This document shows positions 9,137 to 18,261 of a DNA stretch of 64,000 bases, piece after piece. A model generated the notes under the pieces. It made no database searches. It saw nothing but the letters and a program-made list of their open reading frames with translations, and had not been told where the DNA came from. The translations under genes and the position numbers were made by a program. The DNA lies in NCBI GenBank assembly GCA_910574865.1, contig CAJTDN010000005.1, forward strand, positions 248,001 through 312,000, written 5' to 3'. Source of the stretch: Lachnospiraceae bacterium (lineage in GTDB: Bacteria > Bacillota > Clostridia > Lachnospirales > Lachnospiraceae). The first letter of the stretch is position 1, and each line of letters opens with the position of its first letter.

Positions 9137-10129
9137 TCACTTTTTCACATACCTCTGATTTCTGCTATTTGGCTTATCGGGAATCGTCATCTGGACAAGT
9201 CCAAGTTCCATTGCCGGATTTATATAATTCTTCCGAAAGGTCTCTCTTGATTTAAGCTCCAGCATATCCATGATGGAAACCGCCGTATACGGCACATCGT
9301 ATTCCATAACCGAAAGCATTTTCTTTACATATTCACTCGCCTCGGCATCCGACCTCCCAAGTTGCACAATTACTTCATCTAAAATCTTATCAATCTGTTC
9401 TAACATAAATTCTATGAACAAGTCAGAACTTCCCCTTACATGGCACTGGGAAATCACACCGTAATACGCCTCCTGAAATTTCTCTATCTGACTTTCCAGC
9501 GGAATATAGGCAAAAACGCTCCGCCAGTTATATAAAAGCACCGTGTGCCACAATCTGGCCATGCGGCCGTTCCCGTCGGCAAAAGGATGTATAAACACAA
9601 ACTCATAGTGAAAGACAGCCGACAAAATCAACGGATGAACTTTGTCTTTATTATGTTTCATCCAATTAAATAGCTTATTCATAAGTTCAGAAACCATATG
9701 CGGAGGTGGTGCCACAAAAATACACTCATCTCCCGAAAAAACACCCTCATTGCCTCTTCGGAATTCTCCTGATTCCGTCATGGTTTTAAAGGTCATGATT
9801 CCATGAACCCGTTTTAAATCCGCCATGCTGTACGGCTTTATTTCTTCTATTTTTTCATAGGCGGCATATGCGTTCTTTACTTCTTGTATTTCCTTTTGAC
9901 TTCCTAATACAAGATGCCCGTCAATAACGTCTCTCACCTCCGATAAAGAAAGAGAGTTCGCTTCAATCTTTAGCGAAGAATGAATTGATTTTATTCGATT
10001 GTTTCTTCTAAGATGCGGTTTCGATTCCAGTTCCTTGCGGCTACTTATTTTCCCCACCTTTTCTGATATCAAGGCCACAAGTTCCAACATTTTATCAGTT
10101 ATTGTATAGGGCGGTCTATATTCTGGCAT
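9137..10129 (-). CDS. Fic-domain protein (AMPylase-type)
   Basis: A 330-aa protein. The Fic core motif HPFADGNGRMAR sits near residue 185 with all expected residues (H, D, GNGR). A class II-type inhibitory motif near the N-terminus, IHSSLKIEANSLSL, has Ala where Gly is usual after the Glu. The C-terminal ~80 residues look like a winged helix (SIMDMLELKSRETFRKN). The family transfers AMP to Ser/Thr/Tyr of target proteins and is held back by the inhibitory Glu. The gene stands alone, with no antitoxin-like neighbour, and the target is unknown. Confidence 0.85.
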   Translation of the reverse strand: MPEYRPPYTITDKMLELVALISEKVGKISSRKELESKPHLRRNNRIKSIHSSLKIEANSLSLSEVRDVIDGHLVLGSQKEIQEVKNAYAAYEKIEEIKPYSMADLKRVHGIMTFKTMTESGEFRRGNEGVFSGDECIFVAPPPHMVSELMNKLFNWMKHNKDKVHPLILSAVFHYEFVFIHPFADGNGRMARLWHTVLLYNWRSVFAYIPLESQIEKFQEAYYGVISQCHVRGSSDLFIEFMLEQIDKILDEVIVQLGRSDAEASEYVKKMLSVMEYDVPYTAVSIMDMLELKSRETFRKNYINPAMELGLVQMTIPDKPNSRNQRYVKK

Positions 10130-10224
10130 GGTATTCTCCCGACTTACTTATTATCTTGCTTATTATCTTACCATACTTATATCAAAAATAAAATCCCAAA
10201 ATAATTCTTTTCCCCCTTTTTGTC

Positions 10225-10253
10225 GTTACTTTTCCCTCCCCGTGAAAAGTAAC
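10225..10253 (-). terminator. Hairpin after the DUF2325 gene
   Basis: GTTACTTTTC (10225-10234) pairs with GAAAAGTAAC (10244-10253), immediately downstream of the DUF2325 stop. The related string CCCCGTGAAAAGTAAC recurs after the tatD stop at 48,28x, so this is also a dispersed intergenic motif. Confidence 0.5.
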
Positions 10254-10256
10254 TTT

Positions 10257-10535
10257 TTATCTGGCATGCTCCTCCAAAATATTTTTCAGCGCCGCAATCG
10301 AACTGGTATGGGAGCGCACTACCCGCACGTCGCGCCCCTTGGCATCATTCAGTGCGCAACGCACCATCTTGTGCGAAACCGTACCGGTGAAAAGTACAAG
10401 CAAGTCGGGATTTCCGATACTCCTCAATCCATTTAATGCCTTTGGGTACACTTTCGCCTTACAGTTATATTCACTGCACAAATCCTTATACTGACGAGCC
10501 ATACATTCATTTCCGCCTACGATTACCACGCTCAT
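10257..10535 (-). CDS. DUF2325 domain protein
   Basis: A 92-aa single-domain protein. It starts MSVVIVGGNECMARQYKDL, has a Rossmann-like alternation (VVIVGG, LLVLFTG, VRVVRSH) and a pair of Cys residues. That is the DUF2325 signature, a small family often adjacent to metal or redox genes and without a settled function. The ATG at 10535 has AAGGAAGG just upstream. No operon partner. Confidence 0.75.
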   Translation of the reverse strand: MSVVIVGGNECMARQYKDLCSEYNCKAKVYPKALNGLRSIGNPDLLVLFTGTVSHKMVRCALNDAKGRDVRVVRSHTSSIAALKNILEEHAR

Positions 10536-10740
10536 ATGTCCTTCCTTCCTGATTGCATTCAACTGCAGCCAACTGCTCGTGCCTCTATCTTTACGCCGTG
10601 GGCTAGTGCAAACTAACCTATATTCTTAATAAATGCGGCGGTTTGCATGTTAGCCGCCGCTAACTTCTTTTACAATATACTCGCATCCCCATCTTTTGTC
10701 AAGGTTTGAACGTAAAAAAGGTTCATCCACCCAAGGCACG

Positions 10741-11310
10741 TCAGATATGGGATGCCTGAAGGGAAGATTTTGGTAACAAGTCCGCTTTTGCCAGCGCGTG
10801 GCGAATCGTCTTCCCCAATGCAGTTGCAACCAGGATTTTCGCGATATCAACAAGAAGAAACGGAAACACACAAGTGGTCAAAGCATACCATACTTCACAC
10901 TGCATCTGCCAAACGAACCATACCGTACCAAACAAGTAGGCCGCCACCATGGATACCATCATGCCAAGAATCGTAGCGACCGCATGCGCATGGAATCGCT
11001 CCAATACCACGCCGGAAATCAACGCCGTGAGAATAAATCCCACCAGATACCCGCCCGTAGGCCCCGCCAGTTTTGCCAACCCTCCCTGATAACCGGAAAA
11101 AACCGGCAGTCCGACCGCACCCAGCAATAAATACACAAGGTAACTGATTGTGGCTCCCTTCACGCCGAGAAGGTAAACGGAAAGAAAAATCACAAAATTT
11201 GTAAAGGATACCGGAATCGGACCTATGGGAATGGACATGGGGCCGAGGATACACATCAAAGCCGCCATTAATGCGCAGGTAGTCAATTGATACATTTTTT
11301 GTTTTTTCAT
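10741..11310 (-). CDS. bioY: BioY biotin transporter, ECF-type substrate-binding (S) component
   Basis: A 189-aa integral membrane protein with about six TM helices. BioY hallmarks are SIPIGPIPVSFTNF and FSGYQGGLAKLAGPTGGYLVGF. It captures biotin and works with the shared ECF energizing module (EcfA/A'/T), not encoded here, although some BioY act alone. A strong BirA operator lies 57-89 bp upstream of the start, so expression should fall when biotin is plentiful. No bio biosynthesis genes are nearby, consistent with biotin scavenging. Confidence 0.92.
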   Translation of the reverse strand: MKKQKMYQLTTCALMAALMCILGPMSIPIGPIPVSFTNFVIFLSVYLLGVKGATISYLVYLLLGAVGLPVFSGYQGGLAKLAGPTGGYLVGFILTALISGVVLERFHAHAVATILGMMVSMVAAYLFGTVWFVWQMQCEVWYALTTCVFPFLLVDIAKILVATALGKTIRHALAKADLLPKSSLQASHI

Positions 11311-11366
11311 AAGGTGGTTCCTCCATCATAAGTTTTCTACACCTTACTATACCCATTTTTGGTTCA

Positions 11367-11399
11367 ATTGTCAACTTGTTTTTTATATCGGTTTACAAT
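11367..11399 (-). promoter_or_regulatory. BirA (biotin repressor) operator upstream of bioY
   Basis: On the minus strand this reads ATTGTAAAC, a 15-bp spacer, then GTTGACAAT: two 9-bp inverted half-sites at the spacing typical of Firmicutes BirA boxes. It lies just upstream of bioY. Confidence 0.85.
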
Positions 11400-11473
11400 C
11401 AAGCGAACATTTTAGTAGAAAAGCATTACCAAACCTGATATACTTGACGAAAGAACACTTGGAGGTATTCTGC

Positions 11474-11686
11474 ATGAACACGCAAACTTGCAATCCTTAT
11501 TTGGGGAAAGATGCCCAAACAGAATTTTCCAACCTCATCCATCAGATAGAGACAAGACCCGGAATGTACTTGGACGGTAACAGTCTCACCGCCTTACGTC
11601 ATTTCCTCGACGGCTATAAAATGGCCAAATTTCAATTTAGCATACAGCGACATGGTAACTTATTTCCTCTTGATTTTTGGTTTATG
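11474..11686 (+). pseudogene. 5' part of a small host gene split by the mobile element
   Basis: It starts MNTQTCNPYLGKDAQTEF after GGAGG and runs 71 codons to DFWFM. There the mobile element begins and quickly supplies a stop (11701). The frame resumes at 23005 on the far side of the element: FWFM joins NEFTTRLRPDF in phase, giving a ~137-aa protein. Its function is not recognised; it is a small cytoplasmic protein with an HFLDGYKMA segment. It is called interrupted because both halves join in frame at a shared ATGA. Confidence 0.7.
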
Positions 11687-11710
11687 AGTGAAACCAGATA
11701 AGGAGAAAAC
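11684..11710 (+). repeat. Left end of the mobile element (imperfect inverted repeat)
   Basis: It shares AAACCAGATA plus flanking GGA and AAAA with the reverse complement of 22977-23003, about 22 of 27 positions. The junction with host DNA is at the ATGA core. Confidence 0.7.
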
Positions 11711-11778
11711 TAAAAATTGTGTTTAAGATAACAGACACCATAATGTGGAGTGAATATCTTATTTGGAGGAAATAGAAA

Positions 11779-12149
11779 ATGGCAAAATTATTATTTGAGG
11801 AACTGGGCGGCAGATACGAAAGGCAAGGCGATTATTTAATACCGTGTTTGTCTGTACCCGCCGAAGAAGAACAGCCCATAGGCATATGGGGACAGCGGCA
11901 TATGAACTATCTGAAGCAGTACCATAAGGTTACATACACTAATCTTCTTACAAACGGTAGGCTCAACGCCTATCTTGTTGATGTAGACAGGCACAGGAAC
12001 GCTTTGAAAGGCTCATAGAGGGCATGAAGCAAACACAAGACATAACAGAACAGCTAAAGGCTGAAAATGCCTTAGAATGGACAGGAAAAATGAATAACAT
12101 AAGAGCTTGTGCGAGGAAGATTGTATATGATGAAATCATTTACGCATAG
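11779..12149 (+). pseudogene. tnpV: tnpV-like gene, frameshifted
   Basis: The first frame (11779-12018) encodes MAKLLFEELGGRYERQGDY followed by GQRHMNYLKQYH, typical of TnpV proteins (~120 aa) of Tn4451-like elements. At about 11988-12000 the similarity shifts to another frame, which continues QERFERLIEGMKQTQDITEQ, then LKAENALEWTGKMNNI, and stops at 12149. A one-base loss around GACAGGCACAGG explains it. TnpV function is not established. It is placed at the left end of the element, as in its relatives. Confidence 0.75.
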
Positions 12150-12230
12150 ACAGCAAGGCGACAGGGAAAAGCTCTGTCGCTTTTCTTTTCGGGAAGCATC
12201 TGATTTAATAGTGATTTTTTTCTGAATATA

Positions 12231-12259
12231 TTGACATGGCAGTAATGAGTTACTATGCT
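12231..12259 (+). promoter_or_regulatory. Promoter of the MarR-type gene with operator-like palindrome in the spacer
   Basis: TTGACA at 12231-12236, 17-bp spacer, TATGCT at 12254-12259. The spacer contains AGTAATGAGTTACT (12241-12254), a 5-bp dyad with a 4-bp centre, so a bound repressor would block the promoter. Confidence 0.65.
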
Positions 12260-12302
12260 ATTCGGCAGGAACTTGTTACTACTAAGTACAAAGGAAAAAT
12301 AG

Positions 12303-12785
12303 ATGAAAATGGATGAACTCTTTGAAGAATACGACTGTGATACCGAACACAGAGTACAAGCGATATTTTCAAGTATCTTTATACTACAAAATCGTATGCA
12401 GACAGCGGGTGAAAAACTTCAAACGGAAATATCCCTAAAGCAATGGTTATTACTTGCAATGACAGCTTGCTGTCCAGAGCCACGAACATTAATAAATATC
12501 GGAAACCTTATGGGCTGTTCCAGACAGAATATAAAAAAATTAGCTTTAACTCTTGAAAAGAAAGGATTTGTCCGTTTGCTATTAGAGGGAAATAATTCTG
12601 TCCGTATTGAGCTAACCGATAAAGCAGGTCAATATGCCGAAGAAATAGGAGAACGCCATTCACAGTTTTTGAAGTTGCTATTTACAGATTTCAACGAGGA
12701 CAAAATAGATTTGCTTTTCCATCTTTATGTAAAATTATTTGTCGGCATAGGAGAAATTAGGCTAATGAACATTGGGAATGGGTAA
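12303..12785 (+). CDS. MarR-family regulator
   Basis: A 160-aa winged-helix protein. Recognition-helix region is INIGNLMGCSRQNIKKLALTLEKKGFV and the wing/beta hairpin NNSVRIELTDKAGQY, in the normal MarR order with dimerisation helices at both ends. It is the first gene of the element's cargo and precedes the ABC exporter by 107 bp. The palindrome inside its own promoter suggests autoregulation, possibly control of the exporter too. MarR proteins usually release DNA on binding small phenolic or antimicrobial ligands; the ligand here is unknown. Confidence 0.82.
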   Translation: MKMDELFEEYDCDTEHRVQAIFSSIFILQNRMQTAGEKLQTEISLKQWLLLAMTACCPEPRTLINIGNLMGCSRQNIKKLALTLEKKGFVRLLLEGNNSVRIELTDKAGQYAEEIGERHSQFLKLLFTDFNEDKIDLLFHLYVKLFVGIGEIRLMNIGNG

Positions 12786-12892
12786 ACGTTTTTCATTATC
12801 ACCCATAATTTGATTGCCGCAAACCGATTTAAGGATTATTTAATAACTTCTATGCTACAATCGAATCACAAAGCGAAAGGAGCAATAAAAAA

Positions 12893-15280
12893 ATGTATTT
12901 ACGAATACTAAAAAAAGACCTAAAGCGCAAAAGGGCAATGAACGTGATATTGCTGGTGTTTATTATACTCGCGTCGATGTTCATGTCCTCAGGCGTGAGC
13001 AACATCATCACCGTGACGACTGCGCTGGACAGCTATTTTGAAATGGCGGACGTACCCGATTACTGGGCGATGAGCGAAAACAAATCCTCAGACAAGGACA
13101 TTTGCGGGACACTTGAAAACGCCTCCGCGATAGACGAGTTCCGTATCGAGGAGTACGTCCGTGTGTCCCAGTCCAATATTACGCGGGCCGGCGAACCGCT
13201 TAACGATTCCAACGCCAATCAGATATTTGTATTACAGAGCGACAGCGATATGGGGATGAATTATTTCCTGGACGACGAAAATATTCTTAAAAGCGTACCG
13301 AAAGGGGAAATTTACGCTACCCGTTTCATAGAGAAAAGCATGGGACTTAAGGTAGGCGACAAAATTACTGTCGAAATAGAGGGCGTAAGCCACGAATTTA
13401 CCTTTGCGGGCAGTTTCAAGGACGCTGTCTGCGGCACGGAATTGATGGGCATTAAAAGGTTTATCATGAACGGCGAGGAATTTGACGAATATATGTCCGA
13501 CGAAACGATGAAAAATATGTGCGGCGGGAAATTCTTATACATACACACCGCCAATCTTGACAAGACCCTGTCCCAGATAGCGGATATATCCGACAGCTTT
13601 ACCTTTGCGAGTGGCACGGATACACTGGGTCAAGCCTATATTTTTAACATGATAATCTTGGGTCTTATCCTTGCGGTGAGCCTTATTCTTATCATCATAT
13701 CCTTTGCGGTACTGCGGTTCACCATAGCCTTTACCCTCTCCGAAGAATTCCGCGAGATAGGCGTTATGAAAGCAATAGGCATACGGAACATAAAAATTCG
13801 GGGGCTGTACCTTACAAAATACTTCGCCATTTCCGTTGTCGGCGCAGCACTCGGCTTGATACTCAGCTACCCATTCGGGAAAATGCTTATTAGTTATTCC
13901 TCGGAGTCTATTATAATAGACAGCAGCAATAACGGATTTGTAAACATTGCCTGCGCGGTTCTGACAGCGGCTGTGATTCTCCTGTTCTGTCTCAGTTGTA
14001 CGGGCAGGGTGAGCAAAATGTCCCCTATCGACGCTGTAAGGAACGGGCAGACAGGGGAACGCTTCCGCAAAAAAGGCGTTATGAGCCTTGGAAAATCGCG
14101 GCTTGGCACGACGGCTTTCCTTGCCGCAAACGATATTGTAAGCAGTCCCAAACGCTACGCTGTCATTGCTTTTACGTTTTTTCTGTGTATGTCGCTGCTG
14201 ATAATGCTTTCCAATGTCACGGCGTCTCTTAAAAGCGGAAAGCTGCTGAAATATTTCGGGAATGCAGACTGCCACGCCGTTGCGGACATCGGCGACGAAG
14301 CTGTGAAATTTATGACCGTGGACGGACATGAAAAGGTTAAAAAATATCTTGATGATATGGAGCAGACCCTTGCGGAAAACGGTATGCCCGCGGAATGTAT
14401 GACGGAATATTATATTTATACGATGATAAGATACGGCGAATATGAAAGCAAGACAGCTATACTTCAGGGTACGGGAACAACAATGGATATGTACGAATAT
14501 TTAGAGGGTACTCCTCCCCAAAACAGCGACGAAATTGCGATGACAACCCTTTTGGCAAAAAAGCTGGGTGCGGAAATAGGCGATACCGTTACCTTGTCCT
14601 ACCCGACGGGCGAAACGGCGGAGTTCATCATAACCGCTCTGTATCAGGCAATGGTCAACCAGGGCATATCCGTAAGGGTTCATACCGACTGCGATATCAA
14701 CTATATCGCAGCAATCGGCTCCCCCGGTACGCAGATAAGATTTACCGACGACCCCGACGATAGGGAAGTATTAAGCAGAATTGAAAAAATCGAGGAGCTT
14801 TATCCTAAGTTTTCAAGCGTTAAAACAGCGGGCGAAACCGTAAAGGACACCACCGGAGTCGGCGATGCCATAGACGCGGTTAAAAAAATGTCCGCCGTCC
14901 TTACGGTAATTTTAGCCGCACTTATAACCGTGCTTATGGCGCGTTCCTTTATCGCAAAGGAGCAGGCGGAAATCGCCCTTTTGAAAGCCATCGGCATTAG
15001 GAACGCCAAAATATATGGACAGTACACATTAAGATTTTTCATTGCGGTGGCGGCGGCTGTACTTCTTGCGGAGTTTTTGGGTATGCCCCTTACAAAGCTT
15101 TGCTTTGACCCTATTTTCGGGACGATGGGGCTTGAAATGGGCGTAGAATATATGCAAAACCCTATGGAGATATACGCAGTATTCCCCGTTATCGTCCTTA
15201 CCGCCACAGCCGTAAGCGCGTTTTTGACCTCTTTGTACACAAGAAAAATCAAATCCTCCGATACAGCAAGCATTGAATAA
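12893..15280 (+). CDS. ABC transporter permease with two FtsX/MacB-type halves
   Basis: A 795-aa membrane protein. TM1 is near residues 15-37. A ~200-residue extracellular MacB-PCD-like domain follows, then three TM helices around 250-367. The plan then repeats: TM near 420-442, a second ~210-residue extracellular domain, three TM helices to the end. This double architecture fits mechanotransmission-type FtsX exporters, not an importer. Stretches such as FREIGVMKAIGIRNIKIRGLY and IALLKAIGIRNAKIYGQY, one per half, are the coupling-helix regions. The ATP-binding subunit is 18 bp downstream. Likely role: removal or sensing of antimicrobial peptides with the linked two-component system (inference). 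The ribosome site AAAGGAG supports the start. Confidence 0.88.
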   Translation: MYLRILKKDLKRKRAMNVILLVFIILASMFMSSGVSNIITVTTALDSYFEMADVPDYWAMSENKSSDKDICGTLENASAIDEFRIEEYVRVSQSNITRAGEPLNDSNANQIFVLQSDSDMGMNYFLDDENILKSVPKGEIYATRFIEKSMGLKVGDKITVEIEGVSHEFTFAGSFKDAVCGTELMGIKRFIMNGEEFDEYMSDETMKNMCGGKFLYIHTANLDKTLSQIADISDSFTFASGTDTLGQAYIFNMIILGLILAVSLILIIISFAVLRFTIAFTLSEEFREIGVMKAIGIRNIKIRGLYLTKYFAISVVGAALGLILSYPFGKMLISYSSESIIIDSSNNGFVNIACAVLTAAVILLFCLSCTGRVSKMSPIDAVRNGQTGERFRKKGVMSLGKSRLGTTAFLAANDIVSSPKRYAVIAFTFFLCMSLLIMLSNVTASLKSGKLLKYFGNADCHAVADIGDEAVKFMTVDGHEKVKKYLDDMEQTLAENGMPAECMTEYYIYTMIRYGEYESKTAILQGTGTTMDMYEYLEGTPPQNSDEIAMTTLLAKKLGAEIGDTVTLSYPTGETAEFIITALYQAMVNQGISVRVHTDCDINYIAAIGSPGTQIRFTDDPDDREVLSRIEKIEELYPKFSSVKTAGETVKDTTGVGDAIDAVKKMSAVLTVILAALITVLMARSFIAKEQAEIALLKAIGIRNAKIYGQYTLRFFIAVAAAVLLAEFLGMPLTKLCFDPIFGTMGLEMGVEYMQNPMEIYAVFPVIVLTATAVSAFLTSLYTRKIKSSDTASIE

Positions 15281-15298
15281 TGAAAGGAAGAATCAATT

Positions 15299-16057
15299 AT
15301 GAATATTCTCGAAGTAAAAGACCTCTGCAAAACGTATATCGTAAACAAGCGGCAGAACAACGTATTGAAAAATGTAAATTTCACGATTGGCGAGGGAGAA
15401 ATGGTCGCCGTTATGGGTCCGTCAGGTTCTGGAAAATCCACGCTGCTGTACGCAGTTTCGGGCATGGATAATTTTACCGCAGGAGAAGTGAGTTTCTGTG
15501 GGAAAAATATCGCAGGGATAGGAGAAAAAGAACTTGCAGCCCTGCGCCTTGACGAAATGGGTTTTATCTTTCAGCAAATGTATATGCTGAAAAACCTCAC
15601 CATATTGGATAATATCATACTTCCTGCAACGCAATCCAAAAAGCAGCGTGAACCCCGCAGGGAAACGGCGCGGCGCGGCCAAGATTTCATGCGCAGGCTC
15701 GGCATTATCGACATTGCCGACAACGACATCAATGAGGTTTCGGGCGGTCAGCTCCAGCGGGCGTGCATTTGCCGCAGTATGATAAACAACCCGAAAATGA
15801 TTTTTGCCGACGAGCCGACAGGGGCATTGAACCGCACTTCCTCCGACGAGGTAATGGAAGAACTTGTAAAATTAAATTCTGAGGGAACAACAATCATGCT
15901 CGTTACCCACAATGTTAAGGTCGCGGCAAAATGTACAAGGGTCATGTACATTGTTGACGGGAACATAAAGGGAGAGTACGACTTAAGCGACCGTTCCACA
16001 CAGATAAGAGAACGGGAGCGCGCATTGAATTACTGGCTTCTGGAATTAGGGTGGTAA
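15299..16057 (+). CDS. ABC transporter ATP-binding subunit (MacB/SalX/Bce class)
   Basis: A 252-aa ATPase with all motifs: Walker A GPSGSGKST, Q-loop FIFQQMYM, signature VSGGQLQRACI, Walker B MIFADEPTGAL and switch His in LVTHN. It is in the class that pairs with FtsX-type permeases and drives conformational work across the membrane. It sits between its permease and the response regulator, with 1 bp to the next start, so all four are co-translated. Confidence 0.92.
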   Translation: MNILEVKDLCKTYIVNKRQNNVLKNVNFTIGEGEMVAVMGPSGSGKSTLLYAVSGMDNFTAGEVSFCGKNIAGIGEKELAALRLDEMGFIFQQMYMLKNLTILDNIILPATQSKKQREPRRETARRGQDFMRRLGIIDIADNDINEVSGGQLQRACICRSMINNPKMIFADEPTGALNRTSSDEVMEELVKLNSEGTTIMLVTHNVKVAAKCTRVMYIVDGNIKGEYDLSDRSTQIRERERALNYWLLELGW

Positions 16058-16058
16058 T

Positions 16059-16724
16059 ATGGATATTCTCATTGTTGAGGACAACAAGGAGCTTGCCGAC
16101 CTGCTGTGTGATTTTCTCCGTGCGGAAAATTATACAGTATCGACGGTTCAAACAGCCGAAGAAGCCTTGCTGCTGTACAAAAGATACGGCGCAAGGCTTG
16201 TCGTGCTTGACATCATGCTGCCCGATAAGGACGGATTTTATGTTCTGGAAAAAATCCGCAGGTCGAGCAACACGCCCGTATTGATTGTAAGTGCGAAAAC
16301 GGAAAAGGATGACAAGCTGAACGGACTGAATCTCGGCGCAGACGATTATATAGAAAAGCCATATGATATTGATATTATGCTCGCAAAAATAGGCGGGATT
16401 TTTAAGCGACGATACGCTCTTGACGAAATTACTGACGGCAATATACGCATAAATAAGGCGAGCCGTGCCGTTTACAAAAATGAAAAAAAACTTGAAATGA
16501 CCACGAAGGAATTTGAGCTGCTTCTGCTTTTAATGGAGAATAAGGGCAGGGCTTTAAGCAAGGAATACATTTTTGAACAGGTCTGGGGCAGCGACAGCTT
16601 TTCAGAACAGCAGACACTGACGGTACACATAAAATGGCTGCGGCAGAAAATAGAGGACGCCCCCAAAAACCCTAAAAAAATAGTTACCGTATGGGGGGTG
16701 GGTTATAAATATGAAAGCGTTTAA
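16059..16724 (+). CDS. OmpR/PhoB-type response regulator
   Basis: 221 aa. The receiver domain has the acidic pair in LIVEDN, phospho-acceptor Asp in VVLDIMLPDKDGF and Lys in IEKPYD. The C-terminal winged helix ends HIKWLRQKIED...VWGVGYKYE, as in the OmpR family. The start is 1 nt after the ATPase stop and the end overlaps the kinase start by 14 nt, indicating translational coupling. It presumably controls the adjacent exporter operon. Confidence 0.92.
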   Translation: MDILIVEDNKELADLLCDFLRAENYTVSTVQTAEEALLLYKRYGARLVVLDIMLPDKDGFYVLEKIRRSSNTPVLIVSAKTEKDDKLNGLNLGADDYIEKPYDIDIMLAKIGGIFKRRYALDEITDGNIRINKASRAVYKNEKKLEMTTKEFELLLLLMENKGRALSKEYIFEQVWGSDSFSEQQTLTVHIKWLRQKIEDAPKNPKKIVTVWGVGYKYESV

Positions 16725-17934
16725 CAAAATTTTCTCCGTAGTTGCGATTGCCGTAATCCTGTTGTTTGTTGTAGTGAATATAATTCTTGCCGCCGACAGA
16801 ACCAATGGGAGCAGGCAATATCGAGTGGAGATAAACCGTCTTGTCCATGAAATAGAAACGAATGGTTCTGCCGACATTTCCGAATGTGTGTACGTTACAA
16901 ATATTGAACGATACGGAGAAAAATTTTACATCACGGACAGCGACTATGTTATCCGTGAAATAAACGGAGAACTTTATCGCTTTGATTACAATACTAACGG
17001 CTACTCCGACAAAACGCAGCTTACAGGAATTGTAAATGCTGTTCTCGGCGTTATGGCGATTTTAATCATAACGGTTTTGCTTTATATAAAATTCGCAATT
17101 CTTATGCCCTTTGAACGTCTGAGCGGTATCCCTTACGAGCTTTCAAAGGGTAATCTCGCCGCGCCGATAAAGGAAACGAAAAGCCGTTTTTTCGGAAAAT
17201 TTCTTTGGGGGATCAATATTCTCCGTGAAAATATAGAACAGCAAAAGCAGCGCGAACTGGAAATGCAGAAAGAAAAGAAAACACTGCTGCTATCGCTCTC
17301 GCACGATATTAAAACGCCGCTTTCCGCTATAAAATTGTACTCGACAGCACTGTCGAAAAATTTGTATTCGGACGCGGAAAAGCAGCACAAAATCGCTGAA
17401 AACATCAACGAAAAAGCGGAGGAGATCGAGGGCTATGTTTCACAGATTATAACGGCTTCAAGAGAAGATTTCTTCAGCTTTGAAGTGAATATGGGCGAGT
17501 TTTATCTTTCGGAACTTGTTGAAAAAATCGCGGGATATTACAAGGAAAAACTGGCACTTATCAAAACAGATTTTATTATCGGAAAATATAAAAACTGTCT
17601 GCTATCGGGGGATTTGAGCAGGAGCGTTGAAGTGATGCAAAACATTATGGAAAATGCCCTCAAATACGGCGATGGCAGACGTGTGGAATTGATTTTCCCC
17701 GAAGACGACGAATGCGTCCAAATTGCGATCATGAATGGCGGCTGTACGCTTGTGAAGGACGATTTGACGCATATTTTCGAGAGCTTTTGGCGCGGAGCAA
17801 ATGCGGGAAACATTGGTGGCAACGGACTGGGGCTTTACATTTGCAGACAGCTCATGCGCAAGATGAATGGCGAAATTTTTGCGAAGATCGACGATGACAT
17901 CATCACTGTCACCACAGTTTTCGCAAGAGCGTAA
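16711..17934 (+). CDS. Membrane sensor histidine kinase
   Basis: 407 aa. TM1 (~6-28), an extracytoplasmic segment of only ~75 residues, TM2 (~108-132), then a linker. The DHp helix has the phospho-accepting His in LSHDIKTPLSAIKLY. The ATPase domain has N-box NIMENALKYGDG and G2-box NGLGLYICRQLM. The small sensor loop and linkage to an FtsX-type exporter resemble kinases that sense flux through their transporter. That is an analogy, not shown here. It overlaps the response regulator gene. Confidence 0.9.
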   Translation: MKAFNKIFSVVAIAVILLFVVVNIILAADRTNGSRQYRVEINRLVHEIETNGSADISECVYVTNIERYGEKFYITDSDYVIREINGELYRFDYNTNGYSDKTQLTGIVNAVLGVMAILIITVLLYIKFAILMPFERLSGIPYELSKGNLAAPIKETKSRFFGKFLWGINILRENIEQQKQRELEMQKEKKTLLLSLSHDIKTPLSAIKLYSTALSKNLYSDAEKQHKIAENINEKAEEIEGYVSQIITASREDFFSFEVNMGEFYLSELVEKIAGYYKEKLALIKTDFIIGKYKNCLLSGDLSRSVEVMQNIMENALKYGDGRRVELIFPEDDECVQIAIMNGGCTLVKDDLTHIFESFWRGANAGNIGGNGLGLYICRQLMRKMNGEIFAKIDDDIITVTTVFARA

Positions 17935-18041
17935 ATGATTGAAAATTGAAAAAGCCATGCAAAGGATAGGTAAATATATGCGAATCAATCACACAAGAGA
18001 AATAGCTTATTATTCGAAAATAATAGAGAGGTATTTGAAAA

Positions 18042-18212
18042 ATGAAATTAGAATGGATACGCTGCCCCATCTGCAGTAGTAAAACTCGTGACAGAATTAG
18101 AGCGGATACGATTATGAAAAACTATCCGCTCTACTGTCCGAAATGTAAGCAGGAAACGTTGATTAATGAAAAAGAGTTACAAGTAACTGTCATCAAAGAG
18201 CCAGACGCTTAA
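18042..18212 (+). CDS. Small cysteine-rich KTR-type zinc-ribbon protein
   Basis: A 56-aa protein. Two CPxC knuckles (RCPICSSKTRDRIR and YCPKCKQETL) should bind one Zn ion. The KTRDRIRAD block is the hallmark of a short protein common in Firmicutes conjugative and mobilizable elements. Function unknown. Located just after the two-component genes; followed at 6 nt by a strong terminator. Confidence 0.8.
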   Translation: MKLEWIRCPICSSKTRDRIRADTIMKNYPLYCPKCKQETLINEKELQVTVIKEPDA

Positions 18213-18217
18213 GACGC

Positions 18218-18261
18218 AGAGCCGATGAACTTGTGAGTTTATATCATAGTTCGCTGGCTCT
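18218..18261 (+). terminator. Rho-independent terminator after the KTR gene
   Basis: AGAGCCGATGAACT and AGTTCGCTGGCTCT form an imperfect 14-bp stem, followed by ATTTTATTT. Confidence 0.75.

Noticed and set aside
11367-11399. Riboswitch upstream of bioY
   Set aside because: The dyad has BirA half-sites and spacing; no structured leader RNA is seen.
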